Assembly: GCF_031202265.1 (NCBI RefSeq)
Contig: NZ_CP100604.1
Span: 9,096,501-9,160,500, forward strand
DNA: 64,000 nucleotides
Direction of reading: 5' to 3'
Source: Bradyrhizobium sp. Ash2021
GTDB taxonomy: Bacteria > Pseudomonadota > Alphaproteobacteria > Rhizobiales > Xanthobacteraceae
How positions within the stretch are numbered: the first letter of the stretch is position 1; each line of letters opens with the position of its first letter. Below are positions 25,321 to 34,753 of this stretch, in pieces. The notes under the pieces were generated by a model that was given only the letters and a program-made list of their open reading frames with translations, searched no databases and had not been told where the DNA came from. The translations under genes and the position numbers were made by a program.

Positions 25321-26183
25321 AGTTCGCCTTCATCGCGAAGCACCGGGGGATCTGGCCGGCGGAATGGTTGTGCGGGGCGCTCGGTGTCTCGCGGGGTGGG
25401 TTCTATGCCTGGCTGACACGGCCGCGCAGCCAACGCAGCCGGAGCGATGAGGAGTTGGGCGCGAAGGTTCGCGCCAGTTTCCTCGCCAGCGATCGAACCT
25501 ATGGCGCGAGGCGAGTGTGGCACGACATGTTGGCGGAAGGCGGGTTGTGTGGACTGCATCGGATCGAGCGTTTGATGCGGCTACAGGCTCTCAAAGCCCG
25601 TCCACGACGGCGGCGACTGCCGCCCGATCTGGGTGAGCGGCAGGTCGCCGCCGTCGCTCCCAACGTGCTCGACCGCAGCTTCGATGCGTCCGCTCCCAAC
25701 CGCAAATGGATCGCTGACTTCACGTACGTGTGGACAGCGGAGGGTTGGCTCTATGTTGCCGCTGTCGTCGATCTCTTCTCCCGCCGTGTGGTTGGTTGGT
25801 CGATGAACGCAGCGATGACGGCCCAGCTCGTCACTGACGCCCTGGTGATGGCGATCTGGCGACGGGGCAAACCGGACGCGCTCTTGCATCATTCCGATCG
25901 CGGCAGCCAATACACCAGCGAACAGTTCCAGCGGCTGATGGCCGATCACGGCGTCGTCTGCTCGATGAGCCGGTCAGGCAACGTCTGGGATAACGCGGCG
26001 ATGGAGAGCTTCTTCTCGTCATTGAAGACCGAGCGGACTACGCGCAGAGTGTACCGAACGAGGGATGACGCCAAGGCTGACGTCTTCGATTATATTGAGC
26101 GCTTCTACAATCCGAAACGCCGGCACTCGACGATCGGATATTTGAGCCCTATGGAGTTCGAGCAGCAGGCTGGATTAGCTTAA
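25317..26183 (+). CDS. IS3 family transposase OrfB
   Basis: A 288-residue DDE integrase domain. The catalytic triad is visible: Asp in NRKWIADFTYV, Asp in LLHHSDRGSQYTS, and Glu in GNVWDNAAMESFFSSLK. The closing YNPKRRHSTIGYLSPMEFE is standard. The ATG overlaps the OrfA stop; the frame is also open upstream to 25152, consistent with production as an OrfAB fusion by -1 frameshift at the A7 run. It appears intact. Confidence 0.93.
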   Translation: MKFAFIAKHRGIWPAEWLCGALGVSRGGFYAWLTRPRSQRSRSDEELGAKVRASFLASDRTYGARRVWHDMLAEGGLCGLHRIERLMRLQALKARPRRRRLPPDLGERQVAAVAPNVLDRSFDASAPNRKWIADFTYVWTAEGWLYVAAVVDLFSRRVVGWSMNAAMTAQLVTDALVMAIWRRGKPDALLHHSDRGSQYTSEQFQRLMADHGVVCSMSRSGNVWDNAAMESFFSSLKTERTTRRVYRTRDDAKADVFDYIERFYNPKRRHSTIGYLSPMEFEQQAGLA

Positions 26184-26213
26184 GCAGGTGTCAACAGAAC
26201 CGGGTGCAGCTCA

Positions 26214-27198
26214 CAGGCTCGAAACGATCAGAAACGACAATGCTGCCAAGCTCGAACAAATGCGTGCGACGGTCGAAGAGAAACTCCACGATACGTTGGA
26301 GCAGCGTTTGGCTAATAGTTTCAAGGTCGTGAGCGATCAGCTCGAACAGGTCTTCCGCGGCTTGGGCGAGATGCAAACCTTAGCCACTGGGGTGGGCGAC
26401 CTAAAACGCATGATGACCAACGTTCGAGCACGCGGAACGTGGGGCGAAGTTACACTCGCTAATATTCTTGAGCACGCAATGGCGCCGGACCAATATGAAA
26501 AGAACGTTGAGGTTAGACCCGGCAGCAATCAAAGAGTTGAGTTTGCGATCAAGCTACCTGGGGGTGAAGGTGGGCCGCTCTGGCTCCCAATTGACGCGAA
26601 ATTTCCTACTGAAGATTACGAGAGACTCGTGGATGCGTCTGACCGGGGAGACTTGGAGGCTGTGGAGGTCGCGGCAAAGGCCGTTGAGGCTCGCATTCGC
26701 CATTCTGCTGACGAGATCTGCACTAAATATGTTCATCCGCCCTACAGTACAGACTTTGCTATTTTGTTTTTGCCTACCGAAGGACTCTATGCCGAAATAA
26801 TTCGACGGCCTGGAGTGGTAGACTCCCTCCAGCGCGACTTTCGTATCATCATTACAGGTCCCACAACCTTGCTCGCGCTTCTAAACAGCTTGCGGATGGG
26901 CTTTCGCACGCTCGCAATTCAAAAGAGATCGAGTGAGGTTTGGCAAATCCTTGGAGCAGTTAAAAGCGAGTTTGGGAAATATGGTGCCATACTTGATAAG
27001 GTTCAAAAGAAACTCCAAGAGGCCTCTAGTACCATCGACGACGTGGCCAAGCGGCGAAGAGCTATAGACCGAAAGCTTAGAACGGTAGAGGTTCTTCCAG
27101 AGATGGAAGCGGACGAGCTGCTTGGCGTCACCACCGATGTGGAGACTTCGACGGAAGCCACCGCCAGCGATCCCAGTCCTGAGTTAAGTGCTTCCTGA
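26214..27198 (+). pseudogene. rmuC: rmuC lacking its N-terminus
   Basis: About 327 residues of a DNA recombination protein RmuC. The remaining part has the end of the coiled coil (KLEQMRATVEEKLHDTLEQR), then the PD-(D/E)XK-like nuclease core with RGTWGEVTLANILE, VEFAIKLPG and LPIDAKFPTEDYERL, then TDFAILFLPTEGLYAEI and TGPTTLLALLNSL. Full-length RmuC has a membrane anchor and a longer coiled coil, about 100 more residues; these are absent. The frame opens inside the right end of the IS3-type element from a GTG at 26188. RmuC limits genome rearrangements; loss of the anchor probably inactivates it. Confidence 0.85.
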
Positions 27199-27344
27199 TC
27201 TAGGCCGATTATCCATCGAACAACTCGGATGATAAGCTCCGTGAGCGGCACAACAAAACCCTAGACGAACGGCGCTGAAGCGGACGGCGACATAATGATT
27301 TTGCCCGACGGGCAAATCACTTGCCGCGTTCCGCGATGTCCGAG

Positions 27345-27834
27345 TCCAGCCCCTTCCGCAAAAATATTCCTCTTCGCGCCGACCCCAAATCACCGGTAGA
27401 ACTCCCGCCGTCCCGTCCCCCAGAGGGGCGCTCGCGATCGTCACGGACGTGGGGCGGGATGCGGTGGACGCTTGCAGCGTCAGGCGCGGAATTGGGCGGC
27501 AGGGCGGGTCAACTCCGTGAGCAGTCCCAATGAAACGCTGACGAACGGCGCTGAGGCGGACGGCGAAGGCGTGTGGTCCTGGCACCCGTTGCTGGTGTCA
27601 AGTCCGCGGAGGTTTTGCGGGCCCGACCGGGCTTTGCGCAAGCCTTTAATCCGCGGATGACGGTGGCAAAAGGAATTCGTCGCCGGGGAGAGCGCGTTAT
27701 AAGCCGTAAAACCATTGCGCAGGGAATGCCGGGGTGCCTCCGCTGAACCTGTATGCTCGTGTGCGTTTCTTTGCACAATCTTGCACACGAGACCGCGGGT
27801 GCAGCGCGCCCCCGGCATTTCCCTGCGCCCTCTG
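27345..27834 (-). repeat. Composite dispersed repeat, copy 1 (inverted)
   Basis: The 152-base segment 27683-27834 is an inverted near-copy of 53298-53449, sharing AGCCGTAAAACCATTGCGCA, AACCTGTATGCTCGTGTGCG and GACCGCGGGTGCAGCGCGC. The left part, 27345-27600, matches the inverse of 53520-53700 less closely, sharing CGCGATCGTCACG and GGGATGCGGTGGACG. Third copy at 60361-60785. The 912-base interval 27199-28110 holds no supported gene. Confidence 0.7.
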
Positions 27835-27934
27835 ATTTTCAGATGGTGCGATGTTTTTGGAAAACTCGCGCGGATTGGGCGGCGGGATCGCGGAGGTGTG
27901 CCGGAAGAATTCATAGCCGATCATCCGCACATCC

Positions 27935-28017
27935 GTCATTGCGAGCGAAGCGAAGCAATCCATGCCGCCACGCGAAGAAAGAATGGATTGCTTCGTCGCT
28001 ACGCTCCTCGCAATGAC
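27935..28017. repeat. REP-like palindromic element (GTCATTGCGAG family)
   Basis: Arms GTCATTGCGAG / CTCGCAATGAC, with inner GAAGCAATCCA / TGGATTGCTTC. It lies about 90 bases upstream of the DUF2235 gene. Confidence 0.85.
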
Positions 28018-28110
28018 GATGTTGGGCGAGCGCCGAATTCCCCCTTGCCCGCTCACCCGGAACCTAGCATCCTGTGGTTGAGAGCGACGCAAAAGCGCGG
28101 GAGCTGCGGC

Positions 28111-29433
28111 ATGACGGAAACGACTGAAACGGCGAAGCGGAACATCATCATTTGCTGCGACGGCACGGGCAACGAAATCAACGAGAACATTTCCAATGTG
28201 CTCAAGCTCTATCGCTGCCTGCGCAAGACCGCCAAGACCGAGCCGCGCCAGCTCGTGTTCTACGATCCCGGCGTCGGCACGCTGGCGCGGCCGGACCCGT
28301 GGCACAAGCTGCGGCAGGATTTCAGCGCCATCCTGGGGCTCGCCACCGGCTATGGCCTCGATGACAAGGTGCTGCAGTCCTATCACTTCCTGGTGCACAA
28401 TTACCGCGAAGGCGACCAGATCTACCTGTTCGGCTTTTCCCGCGGCGCCTACACCGTGCGCGTGCTGGCGGGCCTGATCCACAAGGTCGGGCTGATTTCG
28501 CCGGAGCAGGCCAACCTCGCAGGATCCGGGCTCACCTCCTACAAGCAGTTTTCCAGCGACGGCCAGCATGGCGCCGACCTGACGGCGCTGACCGATACCG
28601 CCGTTGACGCCGACGGGCCGCTGCCCGCGAACAAGGACGACCAGGCGGCACAGTTCGCGCGCATCCTGTCGACGCGATGGCCGACCATCCGCTTCGTCGG
28701 CGTCTGGGACACGGTGGCGAGCGTGATCGTGCCGCGGCCCGACCGGTTCTACGTGCCGAGCTTCGAAGAGCTGGCGTTCACGCTGCAGAATCCGAGCGTG
28801 CAGACGTTCCGGCAGGCGATCTCGATCGACGAGCGCCGCTGCATGTTCCGCCTGAAGAAATGGGACCAGCCGCAGACCTTCATGCACAACCGCTTCAGCC
28901 TGACCCACAATGCCGAGCCGCAGGATATCCTGCAGTGCTGGTTCGCCGGCGTGCATTCCGACATCGGCGGCGGCTACCCCGAGAAGCAGAGCGGGCTGTC
29001 GAAATATCCGCTGATCTGGATGATCGACGAGGCCGTCAAATGCGGGCTCAAGGTCGACCAGCGCACCGTCAACACGCTGGCCTGGGGCAAGGACAGGAAA
29101 GGTAGCCCGTTCCACTACGTCAAGCCCGACTTCAGGGACCAGTTGCACAATTCGCTGCACGGCGCCTGGTGGCTGCTCGAATTCATCCCGAAACTGGCGA
29201 AATACAGGGAATGGCCGGCGCGCAAGGTGTATTTCGGGTTCTACATTCCGGACGCCGAGCCGCGCCCGATTCCGGACGGCGCGTTCATCCACGAGTCCGT
29301 GATCCAGCGGATGAACGATCCGGCGCTGAAGTACAAGCCGGTGAATTTTCCGGCGACGCACCAGGTGATCCCGATGCCGGCGGGCCCGACGGAGGGGGTG
29401 GCGGCGGTCGAACCAGCGAAGGATGAGGTTTGA
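28111..29433 (+). CDS. DUF2235 (Tle1-like) alpha/beta hydrolase
   Basis: A 440-residue protein of the DUF2235 family, which includes type VI secretion phospholipase effectors of the Tle1 class and housekeeping homologues. It opens with KRNIIICCDGTGNEIN (residues 10-25), has the nucleophile elbow LFGFSRGAYTVR with Ser110, then RFVGVWDTVASV, and GVHSDIGGGYPEK carrying the likely acid and base residues. No signal peptide. The ATG at 28111 is preceded by GGGAG; the frame is open far upstream through repeat DNA, which is not coding. No type VI genes (vgrG, hcp, PAAR) are nearby, so a secreted-effector role is unsupported. Confidence 0.85.
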   Translation: MTETTETAKRNIIICCDGTGNEINENISNVLKLYRCLRKTAKTEPRQLVFYDPGVGTLARPDPWHKLRQDFSAILGLATGYGLDDKVLQSYHFLVHNYREGDQIYLFGFSRGAYTVRVLAGLIHKVGLISPEQANLAGSGLTSYKQFSSDGQHGADLTALTDTAVDADGPLPANKDDQAAQFARILSTRWPTIRFVGVWDTVASVIVPRPDRFYVPSFEELAFTLQNPSVQTFRQAISIDERRCMFRLKKWDQPQTFMHNRFSLTHNAEPQDILQCWFAGVHSDIGGGYPEKQSGLSKYPLIWMIDEAVKCGLKVDQRTVNTLAWGKDRKGSPFHYVKPDFRDQLHNSLHGAWWLLEFIPKLAKYREWPARKVYFGFYIPDAEPRPIPDGAFIHESVIQRMNDPALKYKPVNFPATHQVIPMPAGPTEGVAAVEPAKDEV

Positions 29434-29436
29434 GGA

Positions 29437-30066
29437 TTGAATTCGAGATCGCGCCGCACGGACGGTCGGCTCCCTCGCCCCGCTCTTCGCGGGGAGAGGG
29501 TTGGGGTGAGGGGCTCTATCCACGAAGTTGGACTCGCGGAGAGTCCCCCTCACCCGGCGCTACGCGCCGACCTCTCCCCGCAAGCAGGGCGAGGTGAACG
29601 GCGGCAAACCAACGAAGGATGGTGTTTGAGGATTGAATATTGCCGCCAACACACCCGTCATTGCGAGCGAAGCGAAGCAATCCATCGCGCGGCGCAAAGA
29701 AAGAATGGATTGCTTCGTCGCTTCGCTCCTCGCAATGACGAGAGAACAGCGTGCCGCGCGGTCAGTCGGCCCCCTCGCCCCGCTTTCGCGGGGTACGACA
29801 ACCTGGGTTGGAGAACGCGGCACCGCCACCACACCCGTCATTGCGAGCCACCGGGTCGCGCGAATGCGCGCCCGATGACAGGCTCCGCGAAGCAATCCAT
29901 GCCTCAACGCAGGGAAAGAATGGATTGCTTCGTCGCAAGTGCTCCTCGCAATGACGGGAGAACGGTCGGGGTGAGGGGCTCGATCCACGCATTCGGACTC
30001 GCGGAGAGTCCCCCTCGCTCAGCGCAAAGAAAGAATGCATTTACCGAACGTTCAGCTATTTCCAAG
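29437..30066. repeat. Mosaic of palindromic repeats
   Basis: At least two repeat types alternate. REP-like GTCATTGCGAG elements occupy 29657-29739 and 29837-29955. A second type with CTCGCCCCGC, GGTTGGGGTGAGGGGCTC and GTCCCCCTCACCCGG occupies about 29470-29610, with partial copies near 29770-29800 and 29967-30020. There is no credible gene in this interval. Confidence 0.75.
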
Positions 30067-31239
30067 ATGATCGCGCGCCTGCCAGAATTGGCTTTAAAAC
30101 GCTCAGGACGAGCGATGTTGGACCGATCGATCGCCGACGAAGTTGAAGCCGCCATCAGGGCCGGCTCGGCGGAAAAGCACCTCGAAACCTTCAAGCGCGT
30201 GACGGACCTGTTTCTGTTGTCCGCCGACGGCTGCAATGGCGAACAGATCGAGCTGTTCGGCGACGTGCTCGAACGCCTGATCCGGACCATCGAGATCCGC
30301 GCGCTCACCGACGTCAGCGCGCGCATTGCGCTCGCCGAAATGAGCACGCAGCTGGCTTCGGTGCCGAAGGCGCCGCCGGAGGTGATCCGCCATCTGGCGC
30401 GGCATCACGAGATTTCCGTCGCCGGCCCGGTGCTGACCGAATCGGCGCGGCTTAGCGACGACGATCTGGTCGAACTCGCAGGCTCCAAAGGCGAGCAGCA
30501 TCTGCTGGCGATTTCCGGCCGCTGGTGGCTGAAGGAAGTGGTCACCGACGCGCTGCTGGCGCGGCACTATCCGAGCGTCAGCCGCAGACTCGTCAACAAT
30601 CCCGGCGCGCGGGTTTCGGCAAGCGGATTTGCCATCGTGCTGGCGCAGGCCGAAACCGATCCCGAGCTTGCGGTCGACATGGGTATCCGGGTCGATCTGC
30701 CGTCGGAGCTCCGGCAGCAATTATTGCGCAGCGCCACCGAGGCGGTGCGGTCGCGGCTGTTGTCGCGCGCGCCGCCGCATCTGTTCGAGGAAATCCGCAG
30801 CGCCATCGCCGCCGCATCGGCCGGCGCCGGCCGCGAGATGGCAAAAGTGCGCGACTTCCAGGCGGCGCGGCATCATGTCGAACTGCTCAACAGAAGCGGC
30901 CAGCTTCATGAAGCGGCGTTGCTCGGCTTCGCGCGGCAGCGGAAATACGAGGAGACGGTGGCGGCCCTCGCGGTGCTGTCGCAATCGACCGTCGACGTCA
31001 TCCGTCCGCTGATGCAGAGCCTGCGCGACGACGGCATCCTGATTCCGTGCCGGGTGGCGGGCCTCGGCTGGGACACGGTCGCAGCCGTTTTGGAAAGCCG
31101 GTTTGCGTCCGGCGCGATGGGGCCGCATGAACTCGCCAGGGCCAAAAGCGCGTTCGCGAAACTGACACTCGAGAACGCGCGCCGGCTGCTGCGATTCTGG
31201 CAGGTTCGCTCGACGCCGTCGGCGCCGGGGATTAATTGA
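30067..31239 (+). CDS. DUF2336 domain-containing protein
   Basis: A 390-residue all-helical cytoplasmic protein typical of DUF2336 in alphaproteobacteria. It contains repeated helix pairs of HEAT-like character, for example FKRVTDLFLLSADGCNGEQI, FGDVLERLIRTIEIRALTDV, and LARHHEISVAGPVLTESARL. The C-terminal part (QRKYEETVAALAVLSQ, LTLENARRLLRFWQVR) is characteristic. Function unknown. The ATG at 30067 is the first credible start after the repeat DNA; no strong ribosome binding site is visible, so the start is uncertain. Confidence 0.8.
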   Translation: MIARLPELALKRSGRAMLDRSIADEVEAAIRAGSAEKHLETFKRVTDLFLLSADGCNGEQIELFGDVLERLIRTIEIRALTDVSARIALAEMSTQLASVPKAPPEVIRHLARHHEISVAGPVLTESARLSDDDLVELAGSKGEQHLLAISGRWWLKEVVTDALLARHYPSVSRRLVNNPGARVSASGFAIVLAQAETDPELAVDMGIRVDLPSELRQQLLRSATEAVRSRLLSRAPPHLFEEIRSAIAAASAGAGREMAKVRDFQAARHHVELLNRSGQLHEAALLGFARQRKYEETVAALAVLSQSTVDVIRPLMQSLRDDGILIPCRVAGLGWDTVAAVLESRFASGAMGPHELARAKSAFAKLTLENARRLLRFWQVRSTPSAPGIN

Positions 31240-31262
31240 GGCGCGCCCCTGTGCCGGACCCC

Positions 31263-32423
31263 TCACCGCGTCCCGAACGTGGTGGCGCCGAACAGCGCCT
31301 TTTGCGTCGCGGGTTGCGAGCGCCAATATTGCGGCGGCGCCTCGACCTGGCCGCCGAGTTCGGCGGCGGCGTGCCAGCCCCAGCGCGGGTCGTAGAGCAT
31401 GCCGCGGGCGAGCGCGACCATGTCGGCCTTGCCGGAAGCGACGATGTCCTCGGACTGCTTCGCCTCGGTGACCAGGCCGACCGCGATGGTGGTGACGCCG
31501 GTGGCCTGCTTGATCGCTTGCGCGAACGGCACCTGATAGCCGGGGCCGAGCGGGATTTTCTGCAGCGGCGAGACGCCGCCGGACGACGCGTCGATCCAGT
31601 CGATGCCGCGCTTCTTCAGTTCCGTGACGAATTCGATGGTCTGCGCGAGATCCCAGCCGCCTTCGACCCAATCGGTCGAGGAGACCCGCATGCCGACCGG
31701 TTTCGTCGCCGGAAACACCGCGCGCACCGCGTCGAACACTTCCAGCGGAAAGCGCATGCGGTTTTCGAGCGATCCGCCATATTGATCGCTGCGCTTGTTG
31801 GAGATCGGCGACAGGAACTGGTGCAGCAGATAACCATGGGCGCCGTGCAGCTCCAGCGCGTCGATGCCGAGCCGCTCGGCGCGTTTTGCGGCAGCAACGA
31901 AGGCGTCGCGGATTCGCGCAAGGCCCGCCGCATCGAGTTCCAGCGGCGCGGCCTCGCCTGCCTTGTGCGCAATCGCCGACGGCGCCACCGCCTGCCAGCC
32001 GCCCTCGGCGACCGGGATCTGCTGCCCGCCGTCCCACGGCGTATGGCTCGAGCCCTTGCGCCCGGCATGTGCAAGCTGCATCGCAACCGCGGTTTTGGAG
32101 CGCTTGCGCACCGAGGCCAGGATCGGCTTCAGCGCGGCTTCGGTGGCGTCGTTGTACAGCCCGAGACAGCCCGGCGTGATGCGGCCGATCGCTTCCACAT
32201 GGGTGGCCTCGATGCAGAACATCGCGGCCCCCGACAGCGCCAGCGAGTTGATGTGCGTAAAATGCCAGTCATTGGCCTCGCCATCGACGGCCGAGTACTG
32301 GCACATCGGCGATACCATGATGCGATTGGGCAGGTTCAAACCGCGCAGCTTGATCGGGGAAAACAATACGCTCATGGGGGGATGTCCGGATGCGAGGGAA
32401 GGTGTCGCTTCCTGTGTAGTCAT
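31263..32423 (-). CDS. NADH:flavin oxidoreductase, YqjM-like old yellow enzyme
   Basis: A 386-residue FMN-dependent ene-reductase. It has the YqjM-class features: IMVSPMCQYSAVDGEANDWH with redox-tuning Cys41, the Tyr/Trp that follow, AMQLAHAGRK, the substrate-binding His pair in ALELHGAHGYLLHQFLSP, and SDQYGGSLENRMRF. Cytoplasmic, reducing activated C=C bonds of enones. The ATG at 32423 has a G-rich GGGGGG ribosome site; an ATG at 32375 (MSVLFSPIKL) also fits the family start. The downstream DUF2336 gene converges on it. Confidence 0.92.
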   Translation of the reverse strand: MTTQEATPSLASGHPPMSVLFSPIKLRGLNLPNRIMVSPMCQYSAVDGEANDWHFTHINSLALSGAAMFCIEATHVEAIGRITPGCLGLYNDATEAALKPILASVRKRSKTAVAMQLAHAGRKGSSHTPWDGGQQIPVAEGGWQAVAPSAIAHKAGEAAPLELDAAGLARIRDAFVAAAKRAERLGIDALELHGAHGYLLHQFLSPISNKRSDQYGGSLENRMRFPLEVFDAVRAVFPATKPVGMRVSSTDWVEGGWDLAQTIEFVTELKKRGIDWIDASSGGVSPLQKIPLGPGYQVPFAQAIKQATGVTTIAVGLVTEAKQSEDIVASGKADMVALARGMLYDPRWGWHAAAELGGQVEAPPQYWRSQPATQKALFGATTFGTR

Positions 32424-32465
32424 GCACCCCCCGCTCCTCAACCCGCGCCTTGTGCAACCCTCCCC

Positions 32466-33428
32466 CTACTGCTTGATGCCCGTGGCCTTGATCAGCGCGA
32501 AGTTAGCCGCCGTCTCGCGCTTGACGAAATCATCCATCGCGGCCGGCGTCATCGGCAGCGGCTCGATGCCGAGTTTCTTCAGGTTCTCCTGCGTCGCCGG
32601 ATCGGCCAGCACCTTTTCACCTGCGATATGGAGTTTCTCGACGATGTCGCGCGGCGTCTTCGCCGGCACGAACACGCCGAACCAGATCACGCTGTCGGCA
32701 TCCTTCAAGCCGATCTCGACCGTACCGGGCACATCGGGCAGATCGGGAACGCGTTTGGGCGTCGATACCAGCAGCGCGCGGACCTGGCCCTCGCGGATCA
32801 ACGGCAGCGCGGTCGCGAGCGGACAGAAATACAGGTCGATCCGGCCGCCCAGAATATCGGCGATGACTTCCGACCCGCCGCGATAGGGCACGTGCGTGGC
32901 CTCGAAGCCGGCGGCGAGGCGGAATTTCTCGGTGCTGATATGCACGGCGCTGCCGATGCCGACCGAGCCGAACGAAATCGAGCCAGGCTTGGCCTTGGCG
33001 TCGGCGATGAAATCCTGGATGGTTTTCCAGGGCCGCGAATTCGGCACGATCATCACGTTGGCGCTGGAGCCGATCATCAGTACCGAGGCGAGGTCGTGAG
33101 TGGCGTCGAACGCAAGGTTTGGGAAGATGGCCGGGGCAATCGTCAGCGCGTTGGAATTGGAGAGGATGCTGTAGCCGTCGGGATCGGCCTTCGCCACCTG
33201 ACCCGAGCCGAGCGTTCCGCCGGCGCCGGCGCGGTTCTCGATCACGATCGGCTGGCCGAGTTCGATCGCGAGACGATCGAACAGCAGCCGCGGCACCACA
33301 TCGGCCGCACTGCCGGCGCCGAACGGGATGGTCGCCTTGATCAGCCGGGACGGCCAGGTTTCCGCATGCCCCGTGGTGACGGCGAAGAGACCCGCCAGCA
33401 CGCAGACGATTCGAATGGATGTGTTCAT
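32466..33428 (-). CDS. Tripartite tricarboxylate transporter substrate-binding protein (Bug family)
   Basis: A 320-residue periplasmic binding protein. The signal peptide MNTSIRIVCVLAGLFAVTTG ends at HA-ET. Typical Bug motifs are WPSRLIKATIPFGAGSAADV, QPIVIENRAGAGGTLGSG and VPYRGGSEVIADILGGRIDL. GGAG lies six bases before the ATG at 33428. No TctA or TctB membrane genes are nearby; such orphan binding proteins are common in Bradyrhizobium. Ligand unknown, probably a carboxylate. Confidence 0.9.
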   Translation of the reverse strand: MNTSIRIVCVLAGLFAVTTGHAETWPSRLIKATIPFGAGSAADVVPRLLFDRLAIELGQPIVIENRAGAGGTLGSGQVAKADPDGYSILSNSNALTIAPAIFPNLAFDATHDLASVLMIGSSANVMIVPNSRPWKTIQDFIADAKAKPGSISFGSVGIGSAVHISTEKFRLAAGFEATHVPYRGGSEVIADILGGRIDLYFCPLATALPLIREGQVRALLVSTPKRVPDLPDVPGTVEIGLKDADSVIWFGVFVPAKTPRDIVEKLHIAGEKVLADPATQENLKKLGIEPLPMTPAAMDDFVKRETAANFALIKATGIKQ

Positions 33429-33485
33429 CAAACGCTCCGATTTCACTGGCCAGAGCGATGCAAGAACCATTCCGCTGGCGGCACT

Positions 33486-33624
33486 ATTCGCCGAATTTGC
33501 CGACCCGCAGATCAACGATACGATAGCGGTTGCCCGGCATCAGCATGCAATCGGCCTCGGCGGAGAATTCGACGAACCACCTGCCATCGTCCGATTTGTC
33601 GGTCACTTTTCCGTAAGCGCCCAT
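33486..33624 (-). pseudogene. Unrecognised C-terminal gene fragment
   Basis: A short frame reads MGAYGKVTDKSDDGRWFVEF then CMLMPGNRYRIVDLRVGKFG and stops at 33486. The same frame continues upstream as WSDIRTCSGFAP into the 3' end of the phytase-like gene, which uses a different frame. The sequence looks like genuine protein but has no ribosome binding site and no recognised family. It is either a small protein or a remnant of a gene lost between the Bug-type gene and the phytase-like gene. Confidence 0.3.
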
Positions 33625-33679
33625 GCTGCGCGCAAAGCCGGGATCGTTGGTCGGCGCAAAGCCCGAACAAGTTCGAATA

Positions 33680-34750
33680 TCACTCCACCAGCGTGAACTG
33701 CAGCAGCAGATTGCGCTGGATCGGCGAGAAATTGTCGTCGGAGACCAGGGTCAGCACGGTGTCGCCTTCCGGCGTCACATGGGCGTCGATGCCCTCCATG
33801 TTGTCGATCTCGTCGCCGAGATCGGCGTTGAAGATCGCGGGGCCATCGATCAGGGCGCCGGGGGCCACGGACGCGAGCGCGACGCGACGGATCCGGATGC
33901 CGATGCCGCCGAGCCAGGAAAATTTCCGCTCCAGCAGCAACAGATCGCTTGGCGGCAGCAGCACCGCGTCGCTGACGTCGAAATTGTCGGTGCGGCGGAC
34001 GCTGAACTGGCCCGGCGTCTTGCCGCCGACCAGGAACGCGATGATGTTGCCGTTGGCATCGAGGCCGCGCTCGGAGATCGCGATCAGCGTCCCCGCCAGC
34101 GGCAGCCCCTTCGGCACCCAAACCAGCGCCTCGAGTCCCTTGTTGTTCGGCAGCTTGCGCACCGCCGGCGGCATCGGCACGACCTCGCCGGATGCGCGCG
34201 TAAAGCCCTTGGAGAAATCGAACCGCAGCACCTGATTGGCGCGCTCGAGGCCGATATAGACGAACGAGCCGTCCAGCGCGATCGATTCGGAATCATACCA
34301 GCGACGGCTGGTGATCGGCTTGCCGTCGGGGCCGAGCATCGGCGACGCCTCGACATCTTCAAGACCCGTCATCTCCCGGCCCGTGTAGACGATGCGGCCG
34401 GTGAACCAGCTCCCTTTGTCGCTGATGGCGATGAAGCGCTCGCCCTTGGCGTCGAGCCTTATTCCCGACAGTCCGCCAAAACCATGAAACGCCGAGGTCA
34501 GAATTAACCCGCTGCGGTATTCCAGCGAACCGAACCGCACATGCGAGCGATCGCGGGTATCGAACGCGGGCAACGGCCGGGCGTTGACCTCGATCGAAAC
34601 TGGCGCGGTGACCGAATATTCGTCGGGCTTGAATGGTTTCGACGGCGGCTGGACGGCGGTTTGCGCCCGCGCGACGGCAGGCATCGTCATCGCCGAAAGC
34701 CCCGCCGCCGTGAAGTTCAGGAAGCGGCGGCGGCTAAGACGCGAGCGCAT
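33680..34750 (-). CDS. Phytase-like esterase domain protein
   Basis: A 356-residue exported protein of the esterase-like activity of phytase family, a six-bladed propeller. The Tat leader MRSRLSRRRFLNFTAAGLSA has the twin-Arg motif and ends at ARA-Q. Core motifs are GGLSGIRLDAKGERFIAISD, GKPITSRRWYDSESIALDG and NNKGLEALVWVPKG, and it closes with NLLLQFTLVE. Probably periplasmic; the substrate is unproven. It starts four bases before the cobT stop on the same strand, so it may be the last gene of the cobS-GNAT-cobT transcript. Confidence 0.88.
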   Translation of the reverse strand: MRSRLSRRRFLNFTAAGLSAMTMPAVARAQTAVQPPSKPFKPDEYSVTAPVSIEVNARPLPAFDTRDRSHVRFGSLEYRSGLILTSAFHGFGGLSGIRLDAKGERFIAISDKGSWFTGRIVYTGREMTGLEDVEASPMLGPDGKPITSRRWYDSESIALDGSFVYIGLERANQVLRFDFSKGFTRASGEVVPMPPAVRKLPNNKGLEALVWVPKGLPLAGTLIAISERGLDANGNIIAFLVGGKTPGQFSVRRTDNFDVSDAVLLPPSDLLLLERKFSWLGGIGIRIRRVALASVAPGALIDGPAIFNADLGDEIDNMEGIDAHVTPEGDTVLTLVSDDNFSPIQRNLLLQFTLVE

Positions 34751-34753
34751 CTC

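Larger units (their letters stand above)
24970..26213 (+). mobile_element. IS3-family insertion sequence
   Basis: A 1244-bp element with inverted ends TGAGCTGCACCCGGTTC at 24970-24986 and its complement at 26197-26213, followed on both sides by less perfect GACACC matches. It holds two overlapping frames, orfA and orfB. The bases outside the two ends (CTT on the left, CAG on the right) do not form a direct repeat. Confidence 0.92.

Noticed and set aside
27697..29553. Minus-strand 618-codon frame across the DUF2235 gene
   Set aside because: Includes repeat DNA at both ends and antisense of a clear coding gene; no protein family features.
30721..34235. Very long frames opposite the old yellow enzyme and Bug-type genes
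   Set aside because: Shadows of well-supported genes, rich in Arg, His and Gly, with no domain signature.
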